NCBI RefSeq assembly: GCF_900155865.1
Contig: NZ_LT707006.1
Location: 2,334,577-2,398,576, forward strand
DNA length: 64,000 nt
Reading direction: 5' to 3'
Origin: Bacteroides bouchesdurhonensis
GTDB lineage: Bacteria; Bacteroidota; Bacteroidia; Bacteroidales; Bacteroidaceae
Under the pieces are notes generated by a model. The model was given only the letters and a program-made list of their open reading frames with translations. It searched no databases and was not told the DNA's origin. A program made the position numbers and the translations under genes. Of the stretch, positions 17,784-25,878 are shown in pieces. Numbering within the stretch: the first letter of the stretch is position 1; the number at the start of each line of letters is the position of its first letter.

Positions 17784-17882
17784 AAAAAAAGGAGTACCGC
17801 TGTACTCCAACCTTTGTTAACCTTAAATCTAATACTATGAAAAACACATTGCAAAGGTACGGACTTTCTGCATATTTGCAAA
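17784..17882 (-). ncRNA. Small RNA gene, copy A (with promoter)
   Basis: Minus strand: -33 TTTG (17879-17882), 19-base spacer, -7 TACCTTTG (17852-17859), predicted start near 17846. The transcript would be about 60-65 bases. It ends in the hairpin GGAGTACAGCGGTACTCC (17791-17808; 7-bp stem, 4-base loop) and a run of seven T (17784-17790). The body carries two AAGGTT-type motifs around GTTAAC. About 85 bases are repeated almost exactly at 19603-19689. Promoter, body and terminator are all conserved, so I call it an independent small RNA rather than a leader. Function unknown. Confidence 0.72.
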
Positions 17883-18028
17883 TAATCCAAGAAAAAGAGT
17901 ATGTTATATAACACAGATTAAGTTTTTTGTGACTCGTATTAACGGTTATTTGTTTTTTATTTCATTATATGAAATCAAATTTATATCTTTACGCGAATTT
18001 TAGTTCACTAATACTTACATTAATAAAC

Positions 18029-18739
18029 ATGAAAAAGATTTTTTTAGGGCAATGGATAATACTGACCATTGTATGTTTGGGACTTTCACTAGGAGAGGCT
18101 TATGCGCAAAAGTATGAATTTGCAAATTTCAAGCGTTTTGCAAAAGACAATTCTGAATTGTCGAAACCCGCAAAGAAGGATAAAAGAGTTGTTTTTATGG
18201 GGAATTCTATTACGGAAGGTTGGATAAATACGCATCCGGACTTTTTTAAAAAGAATGGGTATATCAGCCGTGGTATAGGTGGACAGACCTCTTATCAATT
18301 TTTGTTGCGCTTTCGTGAAGATGTGATTAATCTTTCTCCTGCTTTGGTGGTGATCAATGCCGGTACTAATGATGTAGCAGAAAATACTGGACCTTATGTT
18401 GAAGATTATACTTTTGGAAATATTGTTTCTATGGTAGAACTGGCTAAAGCAAATAAGATAAAAGTGATTCTGACTTCAGTGTTGCCAGCTGCCGGGTTCG
18501 GATGGAATCCTAAAATTACAGATGCTCCTCAAAAGATAAAAGCATTAAATAAACGGATTGAGGCTTATGCTAAAGCTAATAAAATTCCATATGTGGATTA
18601 TTATCAATCAATGGTTGTTCCTGAAACTCTGGCTATGAATCCTGAATATGCAAGAGCAGGGGATGGGGTACATCCGGTAAGCAAGGGATATGATGTGATG
18701 GAAGGTTTGATTAAGGTAGCAATTGATAAGGCACTTTAA
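18029..18739 (+). CDS. Secreted SGNH/GDSL-family hydrolase
   Basis: 236 residues. The in-frame ATG at 17969 would put 20 odd residues ahead of the signal peptide (FLGQWIILTIVCLGLSLGEAYAQ), so the start is set at 18029. The SGNH blocks are all present: catalytic S60 in MGNSITEG, glycine block RGIGGQTSYQ, NAGTND, and D212 with H215 in DGVHPVSKGY. Such enzymes remove acetyl or acyl groups from carbohydrates or act as esterases, here in the periplasm or outside. It appears monocistronic, with a terminator about 35 bases downstream. Substrate unknown. Confidence 0.88.
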   Translation: MKKIFLGQWIILTIVCLGLSLGEAYAQKYEFANFKRFAKDNSELSKPAKKDKRVVFMGNSITEGWINTHPDFFKKNGYISRGIGGQTSYQFLLRFREDVINLSPALVVINAGTNDVAENTGPYVEDYTFGNIVSMVELAKANKIKVILTSVLPAAGFGWNPKITDAPQKIKALNKRIEAYAKANKIPYVDYYQSMVVPETLAMNPEYARAGDGVHPVSKGYDVMEGLIKVAIDKAL

Positions 18740-18774
18740 TGAGTAGAGAGTTGTAATATGTAATATAGTTGAAA

Positions 18775-18806
18775 TGTCACTTGATTATTTTTCAAGTGGC
18801 ATTTTT
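18775..18806 (+). terminator. Terminator after the SGNH hydrolase gene
   Basis: TGTCACTTGA (18775-18784) pairs with TCAAGTGGCA (18792-18801) with one G-U pair, then TTTTT. Confidence 0.75.
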
Positions 18807-18876
18807 ATTGTAGTATGATTGTAGGGAAATTCAGAATTATCATGTAAATTTGTGGTATATTTAAAATTTAATAGTT

Positions 18877-19152
18877 ATGATTAGATTGAATGTTTTTATT
18901 CAAGTAAGTGAAAGTAATCGTGCAGCACTGTTAGAGGCTGCAAAAGAATTGGTAGCTTCTTCTCTGAAAGATGGAGGCTGTATTGCGTATGATATATTTG
19001 AGAGTTCCACGCGTCCGGACATTCTCATGATTTGTGAAACATGGGCTGATGAGGAATCATTAGCTGCTCACGAAAAGGCAGCACACTTTGTAAAGTTGGT
19101 TCCTAAAATACAGACCTTAGGCTCAATGAAGATAGAAAAATTTATTTTCTAG
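18877..19152 (+). CDS. Antibiotic-biosynthesis-monooxygenase (ABM) domain protein, YgiN-like
   Basis: 91 residues, the size of a single ABM domain (dimeric ferredoxin-like fold). DGGCIAYDIFESSTRPDILMICETW and the EESLAAHEKAAHFVKLVP helix are typical of small quinol-monooxygenase-like proteins. The enzymatic activity of such proteins is often unproven. A -7 box TAAATTTG lies at 18845-18852, 24 bases before the ATG. Stand-alone gene. Confidence 0.82.
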   Translation: MIRLNVFIQVSESNRAALLEAAKELVASSLKDGGCIAYDIFESSTRPDILMICETWADEESLAAHEKAAHFVKLVPKIQTLGSMKIEKFIF

Positions 19153-19174
19153 GATTACAAAGAATGTAATAAAT

Positions 19175-19260
19175 TTACCACAGATTGCCCTGATTCTCAC
19201 AGATAAAATACTAGATATATAATATTTATGATTTGTGAGAATGTGCGTAATCTGTGGTAA
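19175..19260. repeat. 86-bp imperfect inverted repeat
   Basis: TTACCACAGATT (19175-19186) pairs with AATCTGTGGTAA (19249-19260). Inside, ATTCTCACA pairs with TGTGAGAAT. Each pair is perfect, with 6-base mismatched gaps between them and an AT-rich centre. The CCACAGATT motif looks like an extragenic repeat family, but no second copy was seen in this window. Confidence 0.7.
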
Positions 19261-19308
19261 GAAAATATATATCATAATATATTTTCCTATCAAATGTTCT
19301 GAGATTTT

Positions 19309-19620
19309 TTGGGAGGGTTTCTGTTTTCCCGTATAGATCCTAATACATTGCAGCGAGATTTGCCAAAATTGGATAAACAAGGTCTAATAGCACTGAATCG
19401 TGAGGAGGCTATGGTAAAGAGGTTAATGATGGAACGTGCTCAAGAAAGAATCGTTTTGGCAGATAGTCATAAACTAAGTAAGCAGAAGATTAATTGTTTT
19501 GTTAGAAGAAGAGGTAGACTATTTGGCGGCAAAGGATGCTAAAGTTGAATCTATTAGGATACATTGGTATGATATTTATTTATTCTTTTTCTTGAAGTTA
19601 GGCATAAAAAAAGGAGTACC
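19309..19620 (+). pseudogene. Degraded DeoR-like regulator remnant
   Basis: A 77-residue frame reads NTLQRDLPKLDKQGLI, like the end of a winged-helix HTH. It is joined directly to VKRLMMERAQERIVLADSHKLS, like the sugar-binding half of DeoR proteins. The middle is missing. After about 19500 the similarity seems to continue in another frame (VLLEEEVDYLAAKDAKVESI), which suggests a frameshift. There is no credible start codon. I call it a decayed gene; the family is tentative. Confidence 0.4.
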
Positions 19621-19704
19621 GCTGTACTCCAACCTTTGTTAACCTTAAATCTAATACTATGAAAAACACATTGCAAATGTACGGACTTTTTAGAGATAAG
19701 CAAA
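19606..19704 (-). ncRNA. Small RNA gene, copy B (with promoter)
   Basis: Minus strand: -33 TTTG (19701-19704), 19-base spacer, -7 TACATTTG (19674-19681), predicted start near 19668. The body and terminator hairpin GGAGTACAGCGGTACTCC (19613-19630) with seven T (19606-19612) are identical to copy A. Within the shared block the only difference is one base in the variable part of the -7 box. Flanking sequence is unrelated. Confidence 0.72.
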
Positions 19705-19891
19705 TAAATCAAACCTAACGGGGCATTTTATAACACTAATTAAAAATAAACACTTCTTATTCTATGTTTATTAAGAAAGTACTAAAATAAAGTCGCTTAT
19801 TATACTGTCATTATTCGGTTGAAAAAGTGACACTATGTTATAGATGTGGTGACACCGTCTGAACAGTATTATGACGCTATTTTAGTTATCA

Positions 19892-19921
19892 CTTTCTGTT
19901 GTTATATATAACAACAGAAAG
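19892..19921. repeat. Perfect 30-base palindrome after uvrB
   Basis: CTTTCTGTTGTTA and its exact reverse complement flank TATA, immediately past the uvrB stop. It probably folds in the uvrB transcript 3' end; the tail after the stem is not T-rich, so whether it terminates is uncertain. Confidence 0.6.
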
Positions 19922-19923
19922 GC

Positions 19924-21957
19924 TTATCCCCATTTTTCTTTCATTAAATCTTCTAGTTTCAGTAATTCGTCACGATATTGAGCAGCTTCTATAAATTCTA
20001 GCTTTTTGGCTGCCTCTTGCATTAGTTTGCGAGTACGTTCGATACTCTTTTCCATCTGTGCCTTGCTCATATATTGAACTACCGGATCTGCTGCAATGTT
20101 TGGGCTGCTAGGTTCAATATAAGCCTTACTTTCTGTGAGGAGAGTAGCTGCTTCGGAAGTTGCATTGCCAAATACAGACAGATTCCGCGCTTTCTTGATT
20201 TGCTGTGGAGTAATTCCGTTTGCTTCATTATAAGCTAACTGTTTTTCTCGTCTGCGATTGGTTTCGTCAATAGTAAGTCGCATACTGTCTGTCATCTTAT
20301 CGGCATACATAATGACTTTGCCGTTCACATTACGGGCTGCGCGTCCTGCTGTTTGTGTCAGTGAACGATGAGAACGGAGAAATCCTTCTTTGTCTGCATC
20401 GAGAATAGCTACAAGAGATACTTCAGGGAGGTCAAGTCCTTCACGAAGCAGATTGACTCCAATCAGCACGTCATACACTCCTTGGCGAAGATCATCCATG
20501 ATTTTCACACGTTCTAATGTATCTACGTCACTATGTATATAATTACACTTTACATTATTATTAAGTAGATACTCTGTTAATTCCTCTGCCATACGTTTGG
20601 TGAGTGTAGTGACAAGTACCCGTTCTTCTTTTTCGATGCGTAGTTGAATCTCCTCCATCAAATCATCGATCTGATTTAAGCTGGGACGGACTTCGATAAT
20701 CGGGTCGAGTAATCCGGTCGGACGGATAACCTGTTCTACAACGATGCCTTCAGATTGAATAAGTTCATATTCGGCAGGAGTTGCACTGACGTATATTACT
20801 TGTTTAGCCATTGTTTCGAACTCTTCAAATTTCAGTGGCCGGTTATCCATAGCGGCAGGTAATCGGAAACCATATTCTACCAAGTTGATTTTTCGTGCAC
20901 GATCTCCGCCATACATAGCACGGATTTGAGGAACACTTACATGACTTTCGTCTATAACAATTAAAAAATCATCTGGGAAGAAATCGAGCAAGCAATAAGG
21001 ACGAGTACCAGCGGCACGACCGTCGAAATAACGAGAATAATTTTCAATGCCGGAACAATGGCCTAACTCCCGAATCATTTCCATATCATAGGTAACCCGT
21101 TCATATAAACGTTTGGCTTCATATTCTTTACCGATGGATTCAAAGTAGGCTACTTGCTTGGTCAAGTCATCTTCAATTTGATGGATAGCTTGAAGAGTTG
21201 CTTCTTTGGTAGTCATGAACAAGTTGGCTGGATATATTTTATAGGCTTCGAACGGAGCAATAGTAACTCCTGTTACGGGATCCACTTCTTCGATTCCATC
21301 AATTTCGTCTCCCCAGAAAGTGACACGAAGAAGATTATCTGTATAAGCAAGATAAATATCTACTGTGTCTCCCTTAACACGAAAATTTCCACGGTTAAGG
21401 TCGATATCATTACGTACGTAAAGACTATCTACCAGGCGGCGGAGAAAAACATTGCGGTCAAGCATTCGTCCCCGTTCTATCTCAATTACATTTTTATAGA
21501 AATCCGATGGATTACCCATACCATAAATGCAAGAAACAGAGGATACGACTACTACATCTTTCCGACCGGAGAGTAGGGCGGAGGTAGCAGCCAAACGAAG
21601 TTTATCTATTTCGTCATTGATAGCCAGATCTTTTTCTATATAAGTATCTGAATTTGGTAAATAGGCTTCCGGTTGATAATAATCATAATAGGAAACATAA
21701 TATTCTACAGCATTCTTAGGAAAGAATCCCTTAAACTCGCTATATAATTGGGCAGCTAATGTTTTGTTATGACTCAAAATCAATGTCGGTTTATTGATCT
21801 GAGCGATAACATTGGCAATGGTAAATGTTTTTCCAGAGCCGGTAACACCTAATAAAGTCTGTGCAGGAACTCCTTGAAGTACTCCGTCAGTCAGTTGGGC
21901 GATTGCTTCCGGTTGGTCTCCGGTAGGCTTGTAGGCAGATGTTAATTCAAAATTCAT
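19924..21957 (-). CDS. uvrB: Excinuclease ABC subunit B
   Basis: 677 residues, full length. UvrB is the damage-verifying helicase-like subunit of nucleotide excision repair; it is loaded by UvrA and then recruits UvrC. Walker A is LLGVTGSGKT (about 36-45). The beta-hairpin region YYVSYYDYYQPEAYLP, helicase motifs (DESHVSVPQIRAMYGGD, LTKRMAEELTEYL, GVNLLREGLDLPEVSLV, GRAARN) and the C-terminal UvrB/UvrC interaction helix (LEFIEAAQYRDEL) are all present. uvrA is encoded 6.5 kb away on the other strand, so the two are not an operon. Confidence 0.97.
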   Translation of the reverse strand: MNFELTSAYKPTGDQPEAIAQLTDGVLQGVPAQTLLGVTGSGKTFTIANVIAQINKPTLILSHNKTLAAQLYSEFKGFFPKNAVEYYVSYYDYYQPEAYLPNSDTYIEKDLAINDEIDKLRLAATSALLSGRKDVVVVSSVSCIYGMGNPSDFYKNVIEIERGRMLDRNVFLRRLVDSLYVRNDIDLNRGNFRVKGDTVDIYLAYTDNLLRVTFWGDEIDGIEEVDPVTGVTIAPFEAYKIYPANLFMTTKEATLQAIHQIEDDLTKQVAYFESIGKEYEAKRLYERVTYDMEMIRELGHCSGIENYSRYFDGRAAGTRPYCLLDFFPDDFLIVIDESHVSVPQIRAMYGGDRARKINLVEYGFRLPAAMDNRPLKFEEFETMAKQVIYVSATPAEYELIQSEGIVVEQVIRPTGLLDPIIEVRPSLNQIDDLMEEIQLRIEKEERVLVTTLTKRMAEELTEYLLNNNVKCNYIHSDVDTLERVKIMDDLRQGVYDVLIGVNLLREGLDLPEVSLVAILDADKEGFLRSHRSLTQTAGRAARNVNGKVIMYADKMTDSMRLTIDETNRRREKQLAYNEANGITPQQIKKARNLSVFGNATSEAATLLTESKAYIEPSSPNIAADPVVQYMSKAQMEKSIERTRKLMQEAAKKLEFIEAAQYRDELLKLEDLMKEKWG

Positions 21958-22093
21958 AGTTAAATCCTAAAAAGTGAAGCAATATTCGGGAAAATAATCG
22001 AGATATCAAATCATTTTTCCAAATAAATCCTTTACTTTGCAACATATTAATATCAAAAAACAGATTAATACAACTAGTAAATACCGGAAAAAC

Positions 22094-23392
22094 ATGATTT
22101 GGAATGAGAACATTGAGTGTATGGACCGCGAGAGTCTTCGAAAGATTCAAAGCATACGACTCAAGAAAATTGTAGACTACGTTTATCACAACACTCCTTT
22201 TTATCGGAAGAAAATGCAGGAATTGGGGATTACCCCTGATGATATCAAAAGTATTGATGATATTGTGAAACTTCCGTTTACTACAAAATATGATTTAAGA
22301 GATAATTATCCTTTTGGACTTTGTGCGGTGCCGATGAGTCAGATTGTACGTATTCATGCTTCTTCCGGTACTACGGGAAAACCAACTGTGGTAGGATATA
22401 CCCGCAAAGATCTTTCTTCATGGGCAGAATGCATTTCACGTGCTTTTACTGCTTATGGTGCAGGTCGTTCGGATATATTCCAGGTTTCTTATGGGTATGG
22501 ACTTTTCACAGGAGGATTAGGTGCTCATGCCGGAGCGGAAAATATTGGTGCATCAGTGATTCCGATGTCTAGTGGCAATACGGAAAAGCAGATTACGTTA
22601 ATGCATGATTTTGGCTCAACTGTCTTATGTTGTACTCCTTCGTATGCACTTTATCTGGCAGATGCAATAAAAGATTCCGGTTTACCACGTGAAGAGTTTA
22701 ATTTGAAGATAGGTGCTTTCGGTGCAGAACCATGGACGGAACATATGCGTCATGAAATCGAAGAAAAGCTGGGTATTAAGGCTTATGATATTTATGGCTT
22801 AAGCGAGATAGCGGGACCGGGAGTTGGGTATGAGTGTGAATGTCAGCATGGCACGCACTTGAATGAAGATCATTATTTCCCCGAAATTATTGATCCGAAT
22901 ACATTGCAACCGGTAGAACCTGGTCAAACAGGTGAATTGGTATTTACGCATCTGACTAAAGAAGGTATGCCATTATTGCGCTACCGTACGCGTGACTTAA
23001 CCGCCTTGCATTATGATAAATGTTCTTGCGGACGTACATTAGTTCGTATGGATCGTATTTTGGGACGTAGTGATGATATGTTGATCATTCGTGGTGTGAA
23101 TGTATTCCCGACTCAGATTGAATCTGTCATTCTTGAAATGGCGGAATTTGAACCACATTATTTGTTAGTGATCGGTAGGGAGAATAATACTGATACCATG
23201 GAACTGCAGGTGGAAGTACGTTCGGATTTCTATTCTGACGAAATCAATAAGATGTTAGCTTTGAGGAAGAAACTGGCAGCACGTTTGCAAAGTGTTCTTG
23301 GGCTTGGTGTCAATGTGAAATTGGTAGAGCCACGTAGTATTGAACGTAGTGTGGGTAAAGCAAAACGAGTAATTGATAACAGAAAACTTTAA
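22094..23392 (+). CDS. paaK: Phenylacetate-CoA ligase family (PaaK-like) AMP-forming enzyme
   Basis: 432 residues from the ATG at 22094; an in-frame ATG at 22037 adds a lysine-rich stretch absent from the family. The AMP-binding loop is ASSGTTGKPTVVGYT, followed by YGLSEIAGPGVGYEC, LRYRTRDLT and the C-terminal IIRGVNVFPTQIE. The enzyme activates an aryl acid such as phenylacetate with ATP and CoA. Here it probably belongs to aromatic amino acid or arylacetate handling rather than to the aerobic paa pathway, since no other paa genes are present. It is followed after 13 bases by an ACT-domain gene, a common pairing in Bacteroidetes. Confidence 0.87.
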   Translation: MIWNENIECMDRESLRKIQSIRLKKIVDYVYHNTPFYRKKMQELGITPDDIKSIDDIVKLPFTTKYDLRDNYPFGLCAVPMSQIVRIHASSGTTGKPTVVGYTRKDLSSWAECISRAFTAYGAGRSDIFQVSYGYGLFTGGLGAHAGAENIGASVIPMSSGNTEKQITLMHDFGSTVLCCTPSYALYLADAIKDSGLPREEFNLKIGAFGAEPWTEHMRHEIEEKLGIKAYDIYGLSEIAGPGVGYECECQHGTHLNEDHYFPEIIDPNTLQPVEPGQTGELVFTHLTKEGMPLLRYRTRDLTALHYDKCSCGRTLVRMDRILGRSDDMLIIRGVNVFPTQIESVILEMAEFEPHYLLVIGRENNTDTMELQVEVRSDFYSDEINKMLALRKKLAARLQSVLGLGVNVKLVEPRSIERSVGKAKRVIDNRKL

Positions 23393-23405
23393 TAATTCAA
23401 CAACT

Positions 23406-23831
23406 ATGGTAGCAAAACAACTTTCTATCTTTTTGGAGAACAAGTCCGGTCGTTTAACGGAAGTGACTGAAGTACTAGCGAGAGAAAATATCAATCTTTC
23501 TGCATTGTGTATCGCTGAAAATGCTGATTTTGGTATTTTACGCGGGATTGTATCTGATCCTGATAGAGCATACAAAGCATTGAAGGATAATCATTTTGCT
23601 GTTAATATAACAGATGTAGTTGGAATCAGTTGTCCTAATGTTCCGGGAGCATTGGCAACAGTGTTAGGATATTTGTCTGCAGAAGGAGTGTTTATTGAAT
23701 ATATGTATTCGTTTGCCAACAATAATATCGCGAATGTCGTGATTCGTCCCAGCAATCTGGACAAATGTATCGAAGTTTTAAAAGAAAAGAAGGTCGATCT
23801 GTTAGCAGCAAGTGATTTGTATAAACTATAA
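23406..23831 (+). CDS. Tandem ACT-domain protein
   Basis: 141 residues with two ACT domains: KQLSIFLENKSGRLTEVTEVL, then GISCPNVPGALATVLGYLSAEGV. ACT domains bind amino acids. Free-standing tandem ACT proteins next to PaaK-like ligases are thought to be amino-acid sensors for the pathway. The start at 23406 (MVAKQL) was chosen over an in-frame ATG at 23373 that overlaps the paaK end. It is co-transcribed with paaK and followed by a strong terminator. Confidence 0.82.
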   Translation: MVAKQLSIFLENKSGRLTEVTEVLARENINLSALCIAENADFGILRGIVSDPDRAYKALKDNHFAVNITDVVGISCPNVPGALATVLGYLSAEGVFIEYMYSFANNNIANVVIRPSNLDKCIEVLKEKKVDLLAASDLYKL

Positions 23832-23852
23832 ATCAGGAAGTAGACAATGAGT

Positions 23853-23907
23853 AGCGGGCGGACTATGCTATCGGGTAAAAACGTAGCGCAGTCTGTTCGC
23901 TGTTTTT
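23853..23907 (+). terminator. Terminator of the paaK-ACT operon
   Basis: AGCGGGCGGACT (23853-23864) pairs with AGTCTGTTCGCT (23890-23901; three G-U pairs), with further inner pairs, followed by GTTTTT. Confidence 0.75.
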
Positions 23908-23983
23908 CGTTCACTGTTTGGCGTTCTTTTTATTCTTTTCGTCGATGTTTAACGCCTTTTTTGTATTAAAAAACATAGATTAA

Positions 23984-24014
23984 TTGGTTAATTCCCTGCG
24001 AATACGTAACTTTG
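23984..24014 (+). promoter_or_regulatory. Promoter of bamD-rpoZ
   Basis: TTGG (23984-23987; consensus TTTG) and TAACTTTG (24007-24014) are separated by 19 bases. The bamD start lies 18 bases further. Confidence 0.65.
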
Positions 24015-24032
24015 CGCATTATTTGAAATAGG

Positions 24033-24842
24033 ATGAAGAAAAATATCATTATAGCTTTACTTGCAGCAGCTACTCTAACTTCTTGTGGAGAGTACAATAA
24101 ATTATTGAAAAGTACTGACTACGATTACAAGTACGAAGCTGCTAAAAATTATTTTGCGAAAGGACAGTATAATCGTTCGGCTACTTTGTTGAATGAGTTA
24201 ATCACAATCCTAAAAGGTACAGATAAAGCGGAGGAATCTCTTTATATGCTGGGAATGAGCTATTTTAATCAAAAAGATTATCAGACAGCTGCCCAAACAT
24301 TTATCACTTATTTTACTTCATATCCACGTGGTACTTTTACCGAATTGGCACGTTTCCATGCTGGTAAATCATTATACCTTGATACTCCAGAGCCACGCTT
24401 GGATCAGACGAGTACTTATCAAGCTATTCAGCAGCTACAGATGTTTATGGAATACTTTCCAGAAAGTATAAAGAAGCAGGAAGCCCAAGATATGATTTTT
24501 GCTTTGCAGGATAAGTTGGTTTTAAAAGAACTTTATTCGGCAAGGTTATATTATAACTTGGGTAATTATATGGGCAATAACTATGAGTCGTGTGTTATTA
24601 CAGCTCGGAATGCATTGAAGGATTACCCTTATACTGACTATCGCGAAGAACTCTCCATACTGATTTTGCGTGCTTTACACGAGATGGCTGTATATAGTGT
24701 GGAAGATAAGAAGATGGACCGTTATCGTGAAACGGTTGATGAATATTATGGCTTTAGGAATGAATTTCCGGAAAGTAAATATCTGAAAGAAGCTGAGAAA
24801 ATATTCAATGAATCACAAAAAGTAATTAAAGACCAAATTTAA
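24033..24842 (+). CDS. bamD: Outer membrane assembly lipoprotein BamD
   Basis: 269 residues. The lipobox is LLAAATLTSCGEYN (Cys at about 18). Five TPR-like repeats follow, for example AAKNYFAKGQYNRSATLLNEL and YMLGMSYFNQKDYQTAAQTF. This is the standard BamD (YfiO) fold, which works with the BamA barrel to insert outer-membrane proteins. It is preceded by a near-consensus promoter and followed after 8 bases by rpoZ, an order I know from other Bacteroides. Confidence 0.92.
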   Translation: MKKNIIIALLAAATLTSCGEYNKLLKSTDYDYKYEAAKNYFAKGQYNRSATLLNELITILKGTDKAEESLYMLGMSYFNQKDYQTAAQTFITYFTSYPRGTFTELARFHAGKSLYLDTPEPRLDQTSTYQAIQQLQMFMEYFPESIKKQEAQDMIFALQDKLVLKELYSARLYYNLGNYMGNNYESCVITARNALKDYPYTDYREELSILILRALHEMAVYSVEDKKMDRYRETVDEYYGFRNEFPESKYLKEAEKIFNESQKVIKDQI

Positions 24843-24850
24843 ATAGATTT

Positions 24851-25186
24851 ATGGACTACAAAAAGACAAATGCTCCTGCTACAACGGTAACCCGTGATAT
24901 GATGGAACTCTGTTCTGATACAGGGAATGTTTATGAAACTGTTGCCATTATTGGTAAACGCGCTAACCAGATTAGTGTGGAAATTAAGAATGATCTTTCT
25001 AAGAAATTGGCAGAGTTCGCTTCTTATTCTGATAATATGGAAGAAGTATTTGAAAATAGAGAACAAATTGAGATTTCACGTTATTACGAGAAATTGCCAA
25101 AACCGACGTTGATTGCAACGCAAGAATACATCGAGGGAAAAATTTATTATAGAAATCCATCTAAGGAGAAGGAAAAACTTCAGTAA
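24851..25186 (+). CDS. rpoZ: RNA polymerase omega subunit (Bacteroidetes type)
   Basis: 111 residues. GNVYETVAIIGKRANQISVEIKN is the conserved omega/Rpb6 helix pair. The remaining sequence (ENREQIEISRYYEKLPKP) is the extension of Bacteroidetes proteins annotated as RNA polymerase omega. It helps assemble the beta' subunit. It is co-transcribed with bamD (8-base gap). Confidence 0.88.
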   Translation: MDYKKTNAPATTVTRDMMELCSDTGNVYETVAIIGKRANQISVEIKNDLSKKLAEFASYSDNMEEVFENREQIEISRYYEKLPKPTLIATQEYIEGKIYYRNPSKEKEKLQ

Positions 25187-25291
25187 TATATTTCCTGAAA
25201 AGAGATTGATAGTCAAGTAGTAAGCGGGAGTTGTTCCCTTATTTCTTATTGCTTGGCTATTATTGTTTAACTTAACTACTATAGAATATTT

Positions 25292-25744
25292 ATGATTCAA
25301 CGGATTCAAACAGTTTATTTGTTAATTGTTACAGTGGTGCTGATTACGGCAATGTGTCTACCTATGGGATATTTTGTTGATGCTACCGGGGCAATGGGAG
25401 AATGTGCTTTTAAAGCTTTGGGGTTGGATGTGAATGGAGCTTTTCACTCTACTTGGGGCTTGTTCGGTATCCTAATGCTTAGCACAATAGTAGCTTTTGC
25501 AACTATATTTCTATATAAGAACCGTATGCTGCAGATTCGTATGTCTATTTTTAACAGTTTGTTATTGGTAGGATATTATATCGCTTTTGCTGCATTCTAT
25601 TTTGCTTTAAAGAATGATGTAAATTCTTTCCGGATTGGTTGGGCTTTGTGCTTACCACTTATTTCTATTATTCTTAATATATTAGCTATACGTGCCATTG
25701 GACGTGATGAGGTGATGGTAAAAGCTGCAGATCGATTGAGATAG
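25292..25744 (+). CDS. Inner membrane protein of the DUF4293 family
   Basis: 150 residues with four membrane helices: an N-terminal one (TVYLLIVTVVLITAMCLPMG), then WGLFGILMLSTIVAFATIFL, FNSLLLVGYYIAFAAFYFAL and IGWALCLPLISIILNILAI. The start MIQRIQTVYLL and end GRDEVMVKAADRLR are typical of DUF4293, a Bacteroidetes-only family without a known role. It follows rpoZ by 105 bases and may share its transcript. Confidence 0.8.
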   Translation: MIQRIQTVYLLIVTVVLITAMCLPMGYFVDATGAMGECAFKALGLDVNGAFHSTWGLFGILMLSTIVAFATIFLYKNRMLQIRMSIFNSLLLVGYYIAFAAFYFALKNDVNSFRIGWALCLPLISIILNILAIRAIGRDEVMVKAADRLR

Positions 25745-25803
25745 TTTCTTGAGTTCTTTCAAGCAATAAATTAAAGAAGGAATTCTAGATTAAAAATAAA
25801 TTT

Positions 25804-25859
25804 CAAATAAAAATATGACCACTAACCCATCGAAAAGTTAGTGGTCATATTTTTATTTG
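25804..25859. terminator. Bidirectional terminator, 23-bp perfect stem
   Basis: The two 23-base arms (25804-25826 and 25837-25859) are exact reverse complements, AT-rich at the base and GC-rich at the top. They serve the converging DUF4293 and PorT-barrel genes. Confidence 0.88.
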
Positions 25860-25878
25860 ATTGTATTAATCAAATCTT

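Noticed and set aside
17837..17914. Short plus-strand reading frame beginning MKNTLQ in both repeat copies, as a leader peptide
   Set aside because: The frame diverges right after the shared block, there is no ribosome binding site, and promoter and terminator signals all point to the minus strand.
21154..21576. 140-codon open frame on the plus strand inside uvrB
   Set aside because: It is antisense to a perfectly conserved gene and has no family similarity.
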